Assembly (NCBI GenBank): GCA_030152805.1
Contig: JASLIG010000053.1
Coordinates: 1-45,159 of the forward strand
Source of the DNA: Solirubrobacterales bacterium
GTDB lineage: Bacteria; Actinomycetota; Thermoleophilia; Solirubrobacterales; 70-9
Direction: 5' to 3'
Length of the DNA stretch: 45,159 nucleotides
Shown here: piece by piece, positions 25,146 through 32,401 of the stretch
How the letters are laid out: every line of letters starts with the position of its first letter
Position numbering within the stretch: position 1 is the first letter of the stretch
Notes under the pieces: model-generated
Told to the model about the DNA's origin: nothing
Databases searched by the model: none
The model's input: only the letters and a program-made list of their open reading frames with translations
Made by a program: the position numbers and the translations under genes

Positions 25146-25658
25146 TCAGGCGCGCAGGCGGTCGCTGCGCAAGCCCGGGGTGCGGACCAGCTCGATCGGC
25201 CGCAGGGCGGAGTTGGGGACGACGTAGAACTTGACGCCGTCGCGCTGCTCGATCGCCAGCACCGCCGCCTCGCGGGTGTGCCAGGCGAGCGAGACGAGCA
25301 GCGCGTAGCCGGCGCCGACGGCGGCCACGCCGGGGAAGAAGACGCCCAGCGCGCCGGCGACGATTGCGGTGAGGCCGATCGGCCAGAGGCGCGCGAAGGC
25401 GATCCGTGCCGGCGGCTCCGGTGGCAGCGAGGTCGCCGTGCTGGCGCGGGCGAGGGCGTCGCGAACGCCGTCGGCGGCGCGCGAGGGACGGCCGAGGTAG
25501 AGGCCGACGAGCAGCGCGATCAGCCACCAGCCGGCGGCGACGAACAGGGTCGTCGCGTCGCCGTAGCGGTTGGCCGCGATCGCCGCGATCGCCGCCAGGG
25601 CAGTCGCCTCGCCGCCGACGAGCAGGACCGTGACGCGCAGCAGGTCGGTGAACGGCAT
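25146..25658 (-). CDS. four-helix integral membrane protein, unknown
   Basis: ATG 25658 lies 2 bp beyond the trehalose-phosphatase stop, so the two genes are translationally linked. Of 170 residues, about four hydrophobic segments are visible: LLRVTVLLVGGEATALAAIA, TLFVAAGWWLIALLVGLYLG, LWPIGLTAIVAGALGVFFPG and VAAVGAGYALLVSLAW. A C-terminal soluble stretch (VLAIEQRDGVKFYVVPNSAL) ends in LVRTPGLRSDRL. I do not recognise a family. The coupling to otsB suggests a role near trehalose or envelope stress, but only by position. Confidence 0.7.
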   Translation of the reverse strand: MPFTDLLRVTVLLVGGEATALAAIAAIAANRYGDATTLFVAAGWWLIALLVGLYLGRPSRAADGVRDALARASTATSLPPEPPARIAFARLWPIGLTAIVAGALGVFFPGVAAVGAGYALLVSLAWHTREAAVLAIEQRDGVKFYVVPNSALRPIELVRTPGLRSDRLRA

Positions 25659-25660
25659 CG

Positions 25661-26425
25661 CTACCGGGCGAGCTCCTCGAGCAGGGCGATCCAACCCCCC
25701 GGTCCGTCGACGGCGACGTCGCACTCCTCGGCCAGCTCCGGCGGTGCCTCGGGCGAGAGGACGCCGACGCAGAGCGCCGACCCCAGCTCCCCCTCCGCGC
25801 AGAGCTCGCGCAAGCGCCGGAAGGCGTCGAGGTCGGTGCGATCGTCGCCGGCGTAAACGGCGTTGGCGATCTGCCCGCCGGCGAGCAACGCCGCCACCGC
25901 CGCATCCTTGCCGCCGCCACCGCGCGGCCGCAGCTCCAGCACCTTGCGTCCCCAGTGCGGTTCGAGCTTCGCCCGCCCGGCCTCGGCGGCGATCTCGTGG
26001 GCCCGCGCCTCGGCCGTGCGCTCATCGTCGGCACCGCGCCAGTGCAGCGACTGGATCGGTCCCTTGTCCTCGAGTCTCAGGCCGGCCGCGGCCAGGGCCC
26101 CGGCATCGAGCCCGACGACGAACTCGGCCGCGGCTCCCTCCTCACCTGCGAGGCCCGGGTCGTACCGCGGCTCGGCCGCGCCCGGCAGCAGCAGTTCGAG
26201 GCCGTGGTTGCCAGCGTAGGCGAGCCCCTCGACGCCGACCAGGCGCCGCGCCTCCAGCGCCCGCCGCCCCGAGATGCAGCCGACCAGCCCGTAGCGCTCG
26301 CTCAGCCCCGCGAGCAGCTTGCTCGCTCGCGCCGGCACCTCCGCCTGCTCGGGCCGCTCGACGATCGCGGCGAGGGTCCCGTCGACGTCGGTCAGGATCG
26401 CCGCCCGGCCGGGGTCGGCGCGCAT
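25661..26425 (-). CDS. otsB: trehalose-6-phosphate phosphatase
   Basis: HAD-superfamily phosphatase removing phosphate from trehalose 6-phosphate, the last step of OtsAB trehalose synthesis. Motifs: ILTDVDGTLAAI (DxDGT nucleophile), GCISGRRALEAR, YAGNHGLELL, the Lys in GGGGKDAAVAALL, and VYAGDDRTDLDAF. 254 residues from ATG 26425; a GTG at 26482 in the same frame would add 19 residues and is possible, since no clear ribosome site marks 26425. No otsA synthase lies beside it. It is followed by the membrane-protein gene with a 2-bp gap. Confidence 0.88.
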   Translation of the reverse strand: MRADPGRAAILTDVDGTLAAIVERPEQAEVPARASKLLAGLSERYGLVGCISGRRALEARRLVGVEGLAYAGNHGLELLLPGAAEPRYDPGLAGEEGAAAEFVVGLDAGALAAAGLRLEDKGPIQSLHWRGADDERTAEARAHEIAAEAGRAKLEPHWGRKVLELRPRGGGGKDAAVAALLAGGQIANAVYAGDDRTDLDAFRRLRELCAEGELGSALCVGVLSPEAPPELAEECDVAVDGPGGWIALLEELAR

Positions 26426-26487
26426 CGGTTCGAGCGACGTGCCGACCGCGCCGCCCTCCCCTGTCTCGTTTGCGGGAGGCACGGCTC

Positions 26488-26493
26488 TAGTAT
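26488..26493 (+). promoter_or_regulatory. -10 box TAGTAT, probable leaderless start
   Basis: TAGTAT ends 7 nt before ATG 26501, placing the transcription start on or next to the start codon. No ribosome site precedes the ATG. Confidence 0.5.
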
Positions 26494-26500
26494 CGCGGCG

Positions 26501-26881
26501 ATGCCGGACCCGGCGCTGCCCTCTCACAGCCTGCTCAGGCTCGCCGCAATCGGCACCCTCGCGGGCGTCTTCAGCGGTCTCTTCGGCGTCGGCGGCGGCA
26601 CGGTGATCGTGCCCCTGCTGATCCTCTGGTTCGGCTACGGCGAGCGGCTGGCGACCGGCACCAGCCTCGCGGCGATCGTCTTGATCGGCCTGCTCGGCGC
26701 GATCGCGCAGGGCGGCATCTACGGCAACGTGCACGTCCGCACCGGCCTGCTGCTCTCGATCCCCGCCGTCCTCGGCGTCCTCGCCGGCACGGCGATCCAG
26801 CAGCGCATCCCCCAGCGCACCGTCTCCCTGCTCTTCGCCGTCCTGCTGGTCGCGATCGCGATTGAGCTGGTGGTTAAGTGA
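26501..26881 (+). CDS. TauE/SafE-type half transporter (N-terminal half)
   Basis: 126 residues with a TauE/SafE half-repeat: GVFSGLFGVGGGTVIVPLLI (GxGGG motif between helices 1 and 2), ATGTSLAAIVLIGLLGAIAQ, GNVHVRTGLLLSIPAVLGVL, TVSLLFAVLLVAIAIELV. A usual TauE/SafE anion exporter has about 250 residues with two such halves in one chain. Its stop overlaps the GTG of the next gene, which encodes the other half, so the two probably assemble as a heterodimer. The transported ion (sulfite, sulfoacetate or similar) is unknown. Confidence 0.82.
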   Translation: MPDPALPSHSLLRLAAIGTLAGVFSGLFGVGGGTVIVPLLILWFGYGERLATGTSLAAIVLIGLLGAIAQGGIYGNVHVRTGLLLSIPAVLGVLAGTAIQQRIPQRTVSLLFAVLLVAIAIELVVK

Positions 26882-27249
26882 ACGAGGTCGCGGCCGTCCT
26901 GATCGCGATCGCCGGCGGCCTCGCCGGCGGCCTGGTCGGCGTCGGCGGCGGCGTGCTCTTCGTGCCGGCGCTGACGATCTTCCTCGGCCTCAGCCAGGTC
27001 GAGGGCGAGTCGACCTCGCTGCTGATGATCGTCGTCGTCGCCCTCGTCGGCGCCTACCGCCAGAACGGCTACGGCAACGTCCGCCTCCGCGAGGCGCTCG
27101 TGATCGGCGTGCTCTCGCCGCTCGGCGTGCTGGCCGGCGTCGCCATCTCCAACGAGGTCTCGACCCGGGTGCTGGAACTCTGCTTCGCCGCCCTCGTCAT
27201 CTTCGCCGCCTACGGCCTCATCCGCCGCGCCCTCTCCACCCCCGCCTGA
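26878..27249 (+). CDS. TauE/SafE-type half transporter (C-terminal half)
   Basis: GTG start overlapping the upstream stop. 123 residues repeat the plan of its partner: GGLAGGLVGVGGGVLFVPAL, ESTSLLMIVVVALVGAYRQN, GNVRLREALVIGVLSPLGVL, VLELCFAALVIFAAYGLIRR. The internal symmetry of TauE/SafE proteins is thus divided between two genes in the normal order. There is no frameshift that would restore a single chain: each half has its own start and intact ends. Confidence 0.82.
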   Translation: MNEVAAVLIAIAGGLAGGLVGVGGGVLFVPALTIFLGLSQVEGESTSLLMIVVVALVGAYRQNGYGNVRLREALVIGVLSPLGVLAGVAISNEVSTRVLELCFAALVIFAAYGLIRRALSTPA

Positions 27250-27267
27250 CCCGCAGCGGGCCATCGG

Positions 27268-27273
27268 TAACCT
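27268..27273 (+). promoter_or_regulatory. -10 box TAACCT, probable leaderless GTG start
   Basis: TAACCT ends 7 nt before GTG 27281, consistent with transcription beginning at the start codon. Confidence 0.4.
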
Positions 27274-27280
27274 CAGGTGG

Positions 27281-28144
27281 GTGGAGTCACTGCGCTGGGA
27301 AGGCGACGTACCGCAGCTGCGCGACCCGATCTTGGTCTGCTCGTTTCGCGGCTGGAACGATGCCGCCGCCGCCGCGTCGACCGCCCTGACCGCGGTTGGC
27401 GAGGCCTTCGACTCGGAGCTGATCGCCGCCGTCGACGCCGAGGAGTTCTTCGACTTCCAGGCGACGAGGCCGACGATCGTCCTCACCGAGGGGCAGGCGC
27501 GACGGATCGACTGGCCCCACAACAACCTGATCGCGGTGCGGATCCCGAGCGCCAAGCGCGACCTCGTCCTGCTCGACGGCACCGAGCCGAACCTGCGCTG
27601 GCGCACCTTCTCGGAAACGATCGCGACCGCCGCCGATGCGCTCGGCGTGGAGATGGTGATCACGCTCGGCGCCCTGATCGCCGAGGTTTCCCACACCTTG
27701 CCGGTTCCGATCACCGGCCTCGCCTCCGACGAGAAACTGGTCGAGGAGCTCGACCTGCAGCGTTCCAACTACGAGGGGCCGACCGGGATCGTCGGCGTCG
27801 TCCACGACTGTTGCCGCCAGGTCGGCATGAGCTCCGCCTCGCTCTGGGCGGCGGTTCCCCACTACGTCGCCGCCGTCCCCAATCCGAAGGCTGCGCTGGC
27901 CCTGCTGCGACGCCTGGAGGGGCTCACCGGCATCGTCGTCGACGCCAGCGAGCTGGAGGAGGAGACGAGCAACTACGAAGAGCAGATCGACCGCGCGATC
28001 GCCGCCAACCCCGAGATAGAGGAACTGGTCGACCGCATCGAGGCCGAACAATCCGAGCAGCTACAAGCTCCGGAGGACCTCCCGTCCGCGGACACCATCG
28101 CCCGCGACTTCCAGCAGTTCCTCCGCCAGCAGGGAGATCAGTAA
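27281..28144 (+). CDS. PAC2-family protein (proteasome assembly chaperone-like)
   Basis: 287 residues of the actinobacterial/archaeal PAC2 family: PILVCSFRGWNDAAAAASTA, then IVLTEGQARRIDWP, VVITLGALIAEVSHT, GPTGIVGVVHDCCRQVGM, ASLWAAVPHYVAAVPNPKAA and an acidic, helical C-terminus. The name comes from eukaryotic proteasome assembly chaperones; in bacteria the role is not settled. It is likely transcribed alone from a start-codon-proximal promoter. Confidence 0.88.
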   Translation: MESLRWEGDVPQLRDPILVCSFRGWNDAAAAASTALTAVGEAFDSELIAAVDAEEFFDFQATRPTIVLTEGQARRIDWPHNNLIAVRIPSAKRDLVLLDGTEPNLRWRTFSETIATAADALGVEMVITLGALIAEVSHTLPVPITGLASDEKLVEELDLQRSNYEGPTGIVGVVHDCCRQVGMSSASLWAAVPHYVAAVPNPKAALALLRRLEGLTGIVVDASELEEETSNYEEQIDRAIAANPEIEELVDRIEAEQSEQLQAPEDLPSADTIARDFQQFLRQQGDQ

Positions 28145-28162
28145 ACGCTCCTCTGCGGGTGG

Positions 28163-28221
28163 CATGTGGGAGGGGGGTCGAGGACAGCCCGTGGACTGCC
28201 CGCAGGCCCCCCTCCCATATG
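28163..28221. terminator. 17-bp hairpin between convergent genes
   Basis: CATGTGGGAGGGGGGTC (28163-28179) pairs with GGCCCCCCTCCCATATG (28205-28221) with two G-U pairs. It lies between the PAC2 gene and the helicase-nuclease gene and may stop both. The loop contains two near copies of GGAC(A/T)GCCCG. Confidence 0.65.
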
Positions 28222-28255
28222 ACAGGACCCGCGGCCCGAGAGCGCCTGTCCCGCT

Positions 28256-31030
28256 CTAACTCTCAGCCGCCGGACAAATCAACCGGTAATCGCACCACCC
28301 GCAGGTGGTAGGCGAGGGCCGCGGCTCGAAGTCCTGCCCCAGCACTCCCTCGCCGACGGCGAGCACGGTGCGCTCGACCCGCTCGGCGTCGTCGGGCTTG
28401 GTCGGCGCGGCGACCTTCTCGGCGTCGAGCACGTAGTAGTAGCTGCCGCTGCCCGCCTCGAGCTCCCAGGCCTCGCGAGCGGCGAGCCGGTAGAGCGCCA
28501 GCTGCAGGTCGTTCTCGAGCTCGGCCTCGCTCTTGCGCTCGCCGGTCTTGTAGTCGATCAGCTCGTGGCTGCCGTCGGGCAGGCGGTCGACCCGGTCGAT
28601 GCGCCCGCGCACGTGGTGCGGCCCGACGCGGATGTCGAACTTGCGCTCTAGCCAGACCGGCTCGCCCTCGGACTCCACCTCGCGCTCCCAGTAGAGCCGC
28701 ATCGCGGCGCGAGCGCGGTCGCGGAATTGCAGCTCGTCGTCGCTGGAGCCGAAGCCGGTGCGCCGCCAGCCGGCCTCGAAGAGGTCCATCAGCCGCTCAA
28801 AGCCGTCCTCGCCCCCTTCCGCGCCCTCCTTGTGGAAGCGCTCCAGCACGTTGTGGATGAGGATGCCGAAGCGCTGGTTGATCGTCGGCTCCTGCGGGAT
28901 CCCGAAGACGCGGCTGAACTTGTACTTGAGCGGGCAGGTCAGATAGAGGTCCAGGTCGGAGGCGGAGAGGCTGAGCGCGCCGTCGCCGCGGCGGGGCAGG
29001 AAGGCTTCAAGCGAGGGCTCGTGGCGGGCGGCGATCAGCTTGCGGCGCCCGTCGCGCTCGCGCTCGGCGCCGAGCAGGTAGGCGTCGAGCGGAGAGGCGT
29101 CGAGCTCGGCCTGCTGCTCCGGCGTGGCGATCTGGCGCAGCAGTCCGTTGACCGCCTCGACCGCCTCCGCCGTCGCCTCCTCGCCGGGCCGCTGCGCCAG
29201 CGCCGCCAGCTTCAGCAGCTCGAGATGGCGGGCGATCGCCCGGTTGACGTCGACGACCGTGTCGAGCCGCGGCTCGGAGAGCTCGCGCCCCGCCCGCCAG
29301 GATGCCTCGAGAACCTCCTCGCGCAGCTTGCGGTAGGTGGCATGGAGCCCCTCCGCCGGTCCGAACAGCTCCTCCTCCTGCGGCTCCTCTTGCGCCTCCG
29401 CCGGCGCCTCGCTCTCGCCCCCGATTCGGGAGAGGACCAGGCCCGCACGCGCCTGGGCGGTCGGCGACTCGGCTCCCAGCACGAAGACGTGGTCGAACTC
29501 GGTGCCCTTTGCGGCGTCGCTGTCGAACCCGAGCACCGTGTCCGGCGAACGCGGTTCTTCACCCCCTGCCGGCTCTACGCCTGCCTCGGCAACCGCGCTC
29601 AGGTACCGCACGAAGTCGCGCGTCGATCCGTGCGGCTCTCGCCGCGCCCACACGGCGGCGAGCTCCGCCAGCCGCGAGAGGCCGAGCAGCCGCTCGGCCA
29701 CCTCCGGCTCGGCGGCAAAGAGGCGCTGGCGGCGCAAGCCCACCCGCTCGATCAGGCGCCGCACGAAGACGTCGGCGCGTCGTTCCTCCATCGCCGCCGA
29801 GGCTTCCCCGTAGAGCTTGAGGAAGGCCTGGATCCGCTCCCGCCCCTCCGGCGGAATCTGCGGACTCTCCAGCGCCGCCTCGCAGGCCGAGACCATGTCG
29901 ACCTTGCGCCGCCGCGCGATCGTCGTCAGGCGGGCGAGGTCGGCGGCGCGCAGCTCAACCGGCGGCCGCGTCAGCGCCCGTGCCGCGGCCGGCGAATCTT
30001 CGGGATCGGCCAGCGCTCGCAGCCAGGCGATCGCATCGCGGACCTCGGGCCGCTGGAACAGCGCCGCCGGCCCGGCGACGTGGAACGGAATTCCCCGCTC
30101 CTCCATCGTGGCCGCGACCGCCCCGCCCTGCGCCGCCGGATCCTCGAACAGCACGCAGACCGCCTCGGCCGCTGTTCCCTCCGCGAGAAGGTGCTCAACC
30201 TCCCGCGCAACCGCCTGAGCCTGCGCCCGCTCGTTGCTGCAGCGCCACCGCCGGATGCTGGGAGCGCGGAAAACCTCCTCGAGGACGAGAGCGCTCGGCT
30301 GCGGACCCGCGGGAGAAGCGTTTTCTGCGTAGACGTGGTTCGGGTTCTCGTGCGCGAGCTTGCTCAGGATCGAGCGCTGCGCAGACGTCGTGTCCTCGTA
30401 CTCGTCGACCATTACGTAGGCAAAGCGGGACGCAAGCTCGGCGCAGATATCAGGGTGCTCGTGCAGGAGCTTGTTGAACGCCAGATAGACGTCGGCTTGG
30501 TCGAGGTTTCCTGACTCGGCGAGTATGCGGTCGTGGGCGGCGCAGAACTCGGCTAGGTCGGGCTCGGGCGGGTTGGAGCCCCCCTTCAGCTCGTCAACCT
30601 GCGCGAGCAGCTTGGCCAGCAGACCCGCCGGGTTGCCGCGGATCTGCTTGTTGCGCAGCGGCAGATCGTCGAGCTGGTCGAGCAGCATGGCCAGGCGCTC
30701 CGCCGGGCCGAGCACGTCGAAGAAGGGGTCGAGACCCGCCGCCGTGGAGTACTCGCGAAGCAGGCGCTCGCAGAGCTCGGCCCAGGTGCCGACCCACAGC
30801 TCCTCATAGGCGCCGTCGAGCATCGATTCGACCCGGGCGCGGAGTTGCCGAGACCCGGCGCGGGTCGAGGCGAGGACGAGGATCCGCTCGGGCCCGGTCC
30901 CCTCGGCGGCGAGGCGGGCGAAGCGACGCGCCAGCGCCTCCGACTTCCCGGTCCCAGCCGCCCCCTGCAGCAGCAGCGGGCCGCCGTTGTGCTGAACGGC
31001 GCGGGCCTGGGCCTCGGCGAGGGCGAGCAT
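28256..31030 (-). CDS. UvrD-like helicase / RecB-type nuclease with degenerate motor motifs
   Basis: 924 residues. Walker A GAAGTGKSEALAR (about 22-34) and Walker B VMVDEYEDTTSAQ (about 207-219) mark a superfamily-1 ATPase. The C-terminal 235 residues form a PD-(D/E)XK nuclease with GRIDRVD and ELIDYKTGERK plus an Fe-S cluster set: Cys in YLTCPLKYKFSR and C-x2-C-x5-C in TTCGWCDYRLICP, as in AddB. Between them motif III (GDxxQxIYxFRGA) is absent: the chain runs from LAHENPNHVYAENASPAG straight to EEVFRAPSIRRWRCSNERAQ. Motif V reads DAAKGTEFDHVFVLG without its usual His, and the arginine motif VAxTRA is not seen. The nuclease looks intact, so a DNA-repair or recombination role may rest on it. 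Divergent from the phosphatase gene at 31065. Confidence 0.8.
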   Translation of the reverse strand: MLALAEAQARAVQHNGGPLLLQGAAGTGKSEALARRFARLAAEGTGPERILVLASTRAGSRQLRARVESMLDGAYEELWVGTWAELCERLLREYSTAAGLDPFFDVLGPAERLAMLLDQLDDLPLRNKQIRGNPAGLLAKLLAQVDELKGGSNPPEPDLAEFCAAHDRILAESGNLDQADVYLAFNKLLHEHPDICAELASRFAYVMVDEYEDTTSAQRSILSKLAHENPNHVYAENASPAGPQPSALVLEEVFRAPSIRRWRCSNERAQAQAVAREVEHLLAEGTAAEAVCVLFEDPAAQGGAVAATMEERGIPFHVAGPAALFQRPEVRDAIAWLRALADPEDSPAAARALTRPPVELRAADLARLTTIARRRKVDMVSACEAALESPQIPPEGRERIQAFLKLYGEASAAMEERRADVFVRRLIERVGLRRQRLFAAEPEVAERLLGLSRLAELAAVWARREPHGSTRDFVRYLSAVAEAGVEPAGGEEPRSPDTVLGFDSDAAKGTEFDHVFVLGAESPTAQARAGLVLSRIGGESEAPAEAQEEPQEEELFGPAEGLHATYRKLREEVLEASWRAGRELSEPRLDTVVDVNRAIARHLELLKLAALAQRPGEEATAEAVEAVNGLLRQIATPEQQAELDASPLDAYLLGAERERDGRRKLIAARHEPSLEAFLPRRGDGALSLSASDLDLYLTCPLKYKFSRVFGIPQEPTINQRFGILIHNVLERFHKEGAEGGEDGFERLMDLFEAGWRRTGFGSSDDELQFRDRARAAMRLYWEREVESEGEPVWLERKFDIRVGPHHVRGRIDRVDRLPDGSHELIDYKTGERKSEAELENDLQLALYRLAAREAWELEAGSGSYYYVLDAEKVAAPTKPDDAERVERTVLAVGEGVLGQDFEPRPSPTTCGWCDYRLICPAAES

Positions 31031-31064
31031 GGTCCAACGCTAGCGAGTGGGCGCTCTCCATAGG

Positions 31065-31886
31065 ATGAGCCGCATCGAGGTTTTCTCCGCAGACTGGCTG
31101 GGAATCTGCCGCCGCGCCGTCGCCGTCCAGCGCGCGATCTTCGACGAGGTGCGCGGCAGCGAGGCGCGCACCGTCTACGAGGGCGTCGGCGAGGGCGGCG
31201 ACCGCACCCTGGTGATCGACCGGCGCTGTGAGGACGCGGTCTTCGCCGAGCTCGAGGAGCTGGCGGCCCAGGGCGCCTCCTTCGTCGCCATCTCCGAGGA
31301 GCGCGGCGAAGTCGAGTTCGGCAACGGCGGGCCGGCGCGGGTGGTGATCGACCCGATCGACGGCTCGCTCAACGCCCGCCGCACGCTTCCCTCGCACAGC
31401 CTTAGCATCGCCGTCGCCGGCGGCGACTCGATGGCCAAGGTCGAGTTCGGTTACGTCTACGACTTCGGCGCCGGGGAGGAGTTCGTCGCCCGGCGCGGGG
31501 AGGGCGCCACCCTCAACGGCGAGCCGATCGAGGTCGGTCCGGACGGCGAGAGGCTGGAGCTGCTTGGGATCGAGGCAGCGGAGCCGCAGCGAGCGGTGCC
31601 GGCGCTGGAGGCGCTGGGCGACCGGGCCTACCGCCTGCGGGTCGTCGGCTCGATCGCGATCACCGCCGCCTACGTCGCCGCCGGTCGCTTCGACGCGATG
31701 GTCGGCCTGCGTCCCTGTCGCTCGGTCGACGCCGCCGCGGCGCAGCTGATCGCCCGCGAGGCCGGCGGCAGGGTGGCTTTCGGCGATCTTGCGCTGGAGG
31801 AGGCCTCGCTGGGGCTCGACGTGCGCTACCCGATCGCGGCGGCGGCCGGCGAGCGCGGCTTGGCGATCGTCACCGCGCTGCCGTAA
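31065..31886 (+). CDS. inositol-monophosphatase-family phosphatase
   Basis: 273 residues with the family's metal site: FVAISEERGE (Glu), VVIDPIDGSLNARR (DPIDGS/T, then Asn), and RSVDAAAAQLIAREAGGRV (second Asp). Related enzymes hydrolyse inositol-1-phosphate, fructose-1,6-bisphosphate or 3'-phosphoadenylates; the sequence alone does not choose between them. Start at ATG 31065, 34 bp from the divergent helicase gene. Confidence 0.87.
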   Translation: MSRIEVFSADWLGICRRAVAVQRAIFDEVRGSEARTVYEGVGEGGDRTLVIDRRCEDAVFAELEELAAQGASFVAISEERGEVEFGNGGPARVVIDPIDGSLNARRTLPSHSLSIAVAGGDSMAKVEFGYVYDFGAGEEFVARRGEGATLNGEPIEVGPDGERLELLGIEAAEPQRAVPALEALGDRAYRLRVVGSIAITAAYVAAGRFDAMVGLRPCRSVDAAAAQLIAREAGGRVAFGDLALEEASLGLDVRYPIAAAAGERGLAIVTALP

Positions 31887-31906
31887 CCGGCTCAGCCCGG
31901 CGGTTT

Positions 31907-31944
31907 AGAACGTGTGTTCGCAGAGAACGTATGTTCGTTACACT
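31907..31944 (+). promoter_or_regulatory. two tandem LexA (SOS) boxes over a promoter
   Basis: GAACGTGTGTTC (31908-31919) and GAACGTATGTTC (31925-31936) both match the Gram-positive LexA operator GAAC-N4-GTTC, spaced 17 bp apart. A -10-like TACACT (31939-31944) follows at once, so LexA bound here would block transcription of the basic-protein gene 47 nt downstream. Confidence 0.75.
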
Positions 31945-31990
31945 CGCGAGCCCCAGGCAGGAAACCCCAGAGCGAAGGGATCATCTTCCA

Positions 31991-32401
31991 ATGGCAGCAA
32001 CCAACGGGAGCAAGAGCTCCACATCCAAAGCCAAAACCACTACGAGCACGACTGAAAAGAGCCAGACCCGCAACGTCGCCGAGAGCGCCGTCGACCTTCC
32101 CGTCGGCGCCGTCCTGACGGTCGCCGATCGTGTCACCGAGCTGTTCGAGCCGTTCACCGGCCGCACCGGTGCCGAAAAACAGCTCAAGTCCTACCGCACC
32201 GAGCTGCGCCGCCGTGTCAAGCGCACCGAGCGCCGCGGTGCCACCGCCCGCCGCCGCGCTACGACCGAGGCACGCAAGACCCGCAACCGGGTCGAGCGCG
32301 AGGCGCGCAAGCGTCAGCGCACGGTCGAGACGACCCTGAAGCGCAACCGCAACGAGCTCGAGCAGCGCGTGCGCAAAGCAGTGGACCTTCTTCCTGTCTA
32401 A
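31991..32401 (+). CDS. basic Lys/Arg-rich helical protein under SOS-type operators
   Basis: 136 residues from ATG 31991 (GAAGGGA 10 nt upstream); an in-frame ATG at 31931 lies inside the second LexA box and is unlikely. A Ser/Thr/Lys-rich N-terminus precedes VAESAVDLPVGAVLTVADRV with a short hydrophobic stretch, then a long strongly basic helix (RTELRRRVKRTERRGATARR and beyond). Composition recalls histone-like or heparin-binding (HbhA-like) actinobacterial proteins; binding to DNA is a guess from charge and from the two LexA boxes. It converges with the following large surface-protein gene, and the stops overlap. Confidence 0.7.
   Translation: MAATNGSKSSTSKAKTTTSTTEKSQTRNVAESAVDLPVGAVLTVADRVTELFEPFTGRTGAEKQLKSYRTELRRRVKRTERRGATARRRATTEARKTRNRVEREARKRQRTVETTLKRNRNELEQRVRKAVDLLPV

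Noticed and set aside
28727..30514. Long plus-strand open frame (595 codons) opposite the helicase-nuclease
   Set aside because: Antisense shadow of a gene with Walker and nuclease motifs; no recognisable domain and biased composition.
31931..31990. ATG 31931 as start of the basic SOS-linked protein
   Set aside because: It lies within the second LexA box and would precede the promoter's -10; ATG 31991 has a ribosome site.
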